From: a bacterium
GTDB taxonomy: Bacteria; Patescibacteriota; Minisyncoccia; Minisyncoccales; JAGMAB01
Direction of reading: 5' to 3'
Assembly: GCA_030643665.1 (NCBI GenBank)
Contig: DAOWKS010000051.1
Coordinates: 1 to 13,923, forward strand
DNA length: 13,923 bases
Positions 12,770 to 13,923 of this stretch are shown in pieces (position 1 is the first letter of the stretch; each line of letters starts with the position of its first letter). Position numbers and translations under genes: made by a program. Under the pieces are notes generated by a model. It did no database searches. It saw only the letters and a list, made by a program, of their open reading frames with translations, and had not been told where the DNA came from.

Positions 12770-12798
12770 ATCATAATAGTTTCTTGAAATAAAGTCAA
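12770..12798 (-). promoter_or_regulatory. Sigma70-like promoter of the TFB gene
   Basis: On the minus strand: -35 TTGACT (12793-12798), a 17-base spacer and -10 TATGAT (12770-12775), both five of six matches. It overlaps the divergent promoter of the ligase-like gene, so the two cannot easily be occupied together. Confidence 0.75.
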
Positions 12799-12812
12799 GA
12801 TTTTGCTATGCT
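12784..12812 (+). promoter_or_regulatory. Promoter of the 2'-5' RNA ligase-like gene
   Basis: -35 TTGAAA (12784-12789), a 17-base spacer and -10 TATGCT (12807-12812). The first in-frame ATG (12808) lies inside the -10, so translation must start at 12820, about where transcription begins. Confidence 0.65.
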
Positions 12813-12819
12813 GAAATTA

Positions 12820-13401
12820 ATGAGAAAAAGAATTTTTATTGCTATAAACTTGCAGGAAGATATAAAAAAAGAGCTTTCTCGCTATCAGGAGAAATGGCCT
12901 GATTTGCCTATTAAATGGACACAAAAAGAAAATCTTCATATTACTTTAGTTTTCTTGGGTTATCTAAACAATGAAGAGCTTGTAAAAATCTGTGATATTA
13001 CTAAAGAAGTTGTCTCCAGAAATCAATCATTTTCTATAAATCTGAATAGAATTTGCTATGCTCCTCCTAAAAAAATACCTCCAAGAATGGTCTGGGCAGA
13101 AGGTGAAAAATCAGAAAAATTCGCTAAACTACAAACTGATTTAGAAAAAAACCTCTTAGAAAATTTTACCCCGCACCGTCCCGCTGAAAGCGGGACTGGG
13201 GCAGGAAGAGATTTTAGACCGCATATTACTTTAGGCAGAATTAAGACCTGGGAATGGAGAAGAATGGAATCAGAAGAAAGACCAAAAATAAATGAAGAGA
13301 TTTTCTTATTTTTTAATGTGAATTCAATTGAAGTAATGGAAAGCGAATTAAAACATGGGGGCCCTAAATATACTATATTAGAATCAATATCATTAAAATG
13401 A
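12820..13401 (+). CDS. thpR: RNA 2',3'-cyclic phosphodiesterase / 2'-5' RNA ligase family protein (ThpR)
   Basis: A 2H phosphoesterase with two catalytic HxTx motifs: H40-I-T-L (ENLHITLVFLG) and H135-I-T-L (FRPHITLGR). Family members act on 2',3'-cyclic phosphate ends of RNA, possibly from tRNA halves, and can join 2'-5' linkages in vitro. The 193-residue protein is slightly long because about 12 residues (PHRPAESGTGAG) encoded by a GC-rich palindrome (13168-13206) are inserted in the loop before the second motif. The start at 12820 (MRKRIFIAINL) matches the usual N-terminus and lies just after the -10 box, so the mRNA is probably leaderless. Its stop overlaps the murC start (ATGA). Confidence 0.92.
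   Translation: MRKRIFIAINLQEDIKKELSRYQEKWPDLPIKWTQKENLHITLVFLGYLNNEELVKICDITKEVVSRNQSFSINLNRICYAPPKKIPPRMVWAEGEKSEKFAKLQTDLEKNLLENFTPHRPAESGTGAGRDFRPHITLGRIKTWEWRRMESEERPKINEEIFLFFNVNSIEVMESELKHGGPKYTILESISLK
13168..13206. repeat. GC-rich palindromic element inserted in frame in thpR
   Basis: TCCCGC (13179-13184) and GCGGGA (13190-13195) form a perfect stem around TGAAA, with outer CCCC (13169-13172) and GGGG (13198-13201). Its composition contrasts with the AT-rich gene around it, its length (about 36 bases) keeps the frame, and it encodes residues absent from the expected loop. It shares the TACCCCGC start with the intergenic palindrome at 9084-9107. Confidence 0.6.
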
Positions 13402-13923
13402 AAATTTATTTCATCGGCATTGGCGGAATTGGTATTTCCGCTTTAGTCCAATATTATTTAGTAAATGGCCATAAAATTTCCGGCTCTGATTCAGCGTCTT
13501 CTGAAATTACCGAAAAATTAAAAAAACAAGGAATTAAAATTTATATCGGTCAATATGCGAAAAATGTGCCTCAAGACGCAAATTTGGTAATTTACAGCCC
13601 GGCAGTAAAAAAAAATAATCCGGAATTAAAAGAAGCAAAAAAATTAGGGATTGAATGTCTATCTTATCCAGAAGCTTTGGGAAAACTAAGTAAAAAATAT
13701 TTTACAATTGCTGTTTCCGGCACTCATGGAAAAAGCACCACCACGGCAATGCTCTCCTTAATTTTAATTAAAGCCGGATTAGATCCAACAGTAATTGTCG
13801 GAACCAAGCTTAAAGAATTTAGTAACAGCAATTTCAAAATGGGTAAATCAAAATATCTAATAATTGAAGCCTGCGAGCACGAACAAGCATTTTTAAATTA
13901 TTGGCCTAAAATTATTGTAATTA
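13398..13923 (+). CDS. murC: UDP-N-acetylmuramate--L-alanine ligase MurC (N-terminal part)
   Basis: MurC adds the first amino acid, L-alanine, to UDP-MurNAc in peptidoglycan synthesis, using ATP in the cytoplasm. The window holds the first 175 residues, with the UDP-binding Rossmann motif GIGGIGISAL (7-16), SGSD, YSPAV, the ATP-binding loop GTHGKSTT (108-115) and the IEACEHEQAFL segment that matches the central domain in MurC. The 3' part lies beyond the window end. The ATG overlaps the thpR TGA, so the two genes are translationally coupled. Its presence is the strongest single sign that the host is a peptidoglycan-making bacterium. Confidence 0.95.
   Translation, partial: MKIYFIGIGGIGISALVQYYLVNGHKISGSDSASSEITEKLKKQGIKIYIGQYAKNVPQDANLVIYSPAVKKNNPELKEAKKLGIECLSYPEALGKLSKKYFTIAVSGTHGKSTTTAMLSLILIKAGLDPTVIVGTKLKEFSNSNFKMGKSKYLIIEACEHEQAFLNYWPKIIVI

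Noticed and set aside
1..13923. Alternative genetic code with TGA as glycine or tryptophan
   Set aside because: TGA ends several genes at ATGA overlaps (for example at 2460, 8372, 10134 and 13399), and tryptophan is encoded by TGG throughout.

Overview
The window is AT-rich, densely coding DNA that looks bacterial. MurC, a bacterial-type EF-P, bacterial-type YchF, TTGACA/TATAAT-like promoters with 17-base spacers and hairpin-plus-T-tract terminators all point that way. The gene mix (a small-genome housekeeping set, many short hypothetical proteins, ATGA overlaps, some start codons almost on top of a -10 box) suggests a Candidate Phyla Radiation/Patescibacteria lineage, probably Parcubacteria-like; this placement is inference. 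TGA is used as a normal stop codon.

Layout. Bases 1-1636 (+): the tail of a zincin-like protein, ychF and a membrane-anchored FKBP isomerase. Bases 1640-2948 (-): a structured non-coding RNA with its own promoter and terminator, then EF-P, translationally coupled to a lysine-rich unknown protein. Bases 3001-7164: two paralogous PadR-like regulators bracketing inositol-phosphate synthase, then an MFS transporter, a duplicated zinc-ribbon protein and a CDP-alcohol phosphatidyltransferase. Inositol-phosphate synthase plus the phosphatidyltransferase suggest an inositol-phospholipid route. Bases 7199-9058 (-): a PHP phosphoesterase, an AMMECR1 protein, a small membrane protein and an unknown protein. 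Bases 9135-9519 (-): a promoter, a tRNA-shaped leader, tRNA-Thr, tRNA-Glu and a terminator. Bases 9526-11018 (-): a LigB/MEMO-type protein coupled to a radical SAM enzyme, which completes an AmmeMemoRadiSam set split across the tRNA cluster. Bases 11063-11698 (-): an unknown helical protein. Bases 11837-12733 (-): a full-length archaeal/eukaryotic-type transcription factor B. Bases 12820-13923 (+): a 2'-5' RNA ligase-like protein overlapping the start of murC.

The most striking feature is the TFB gene. It has the zinc ribbon, the B-reader/linker region and two cyclin repeats, yet it sits among bacterial genes, reads from a sigma70-like promoter, ends at an intrinsic terminator and is clearly richer in G+C than its neighbours. 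This suggests an inter-domain transfer that was adapted to bacterial expression. No TATA-binding protein is visible in the window. The second notable item is the orphan structured RNA downstream of efp.
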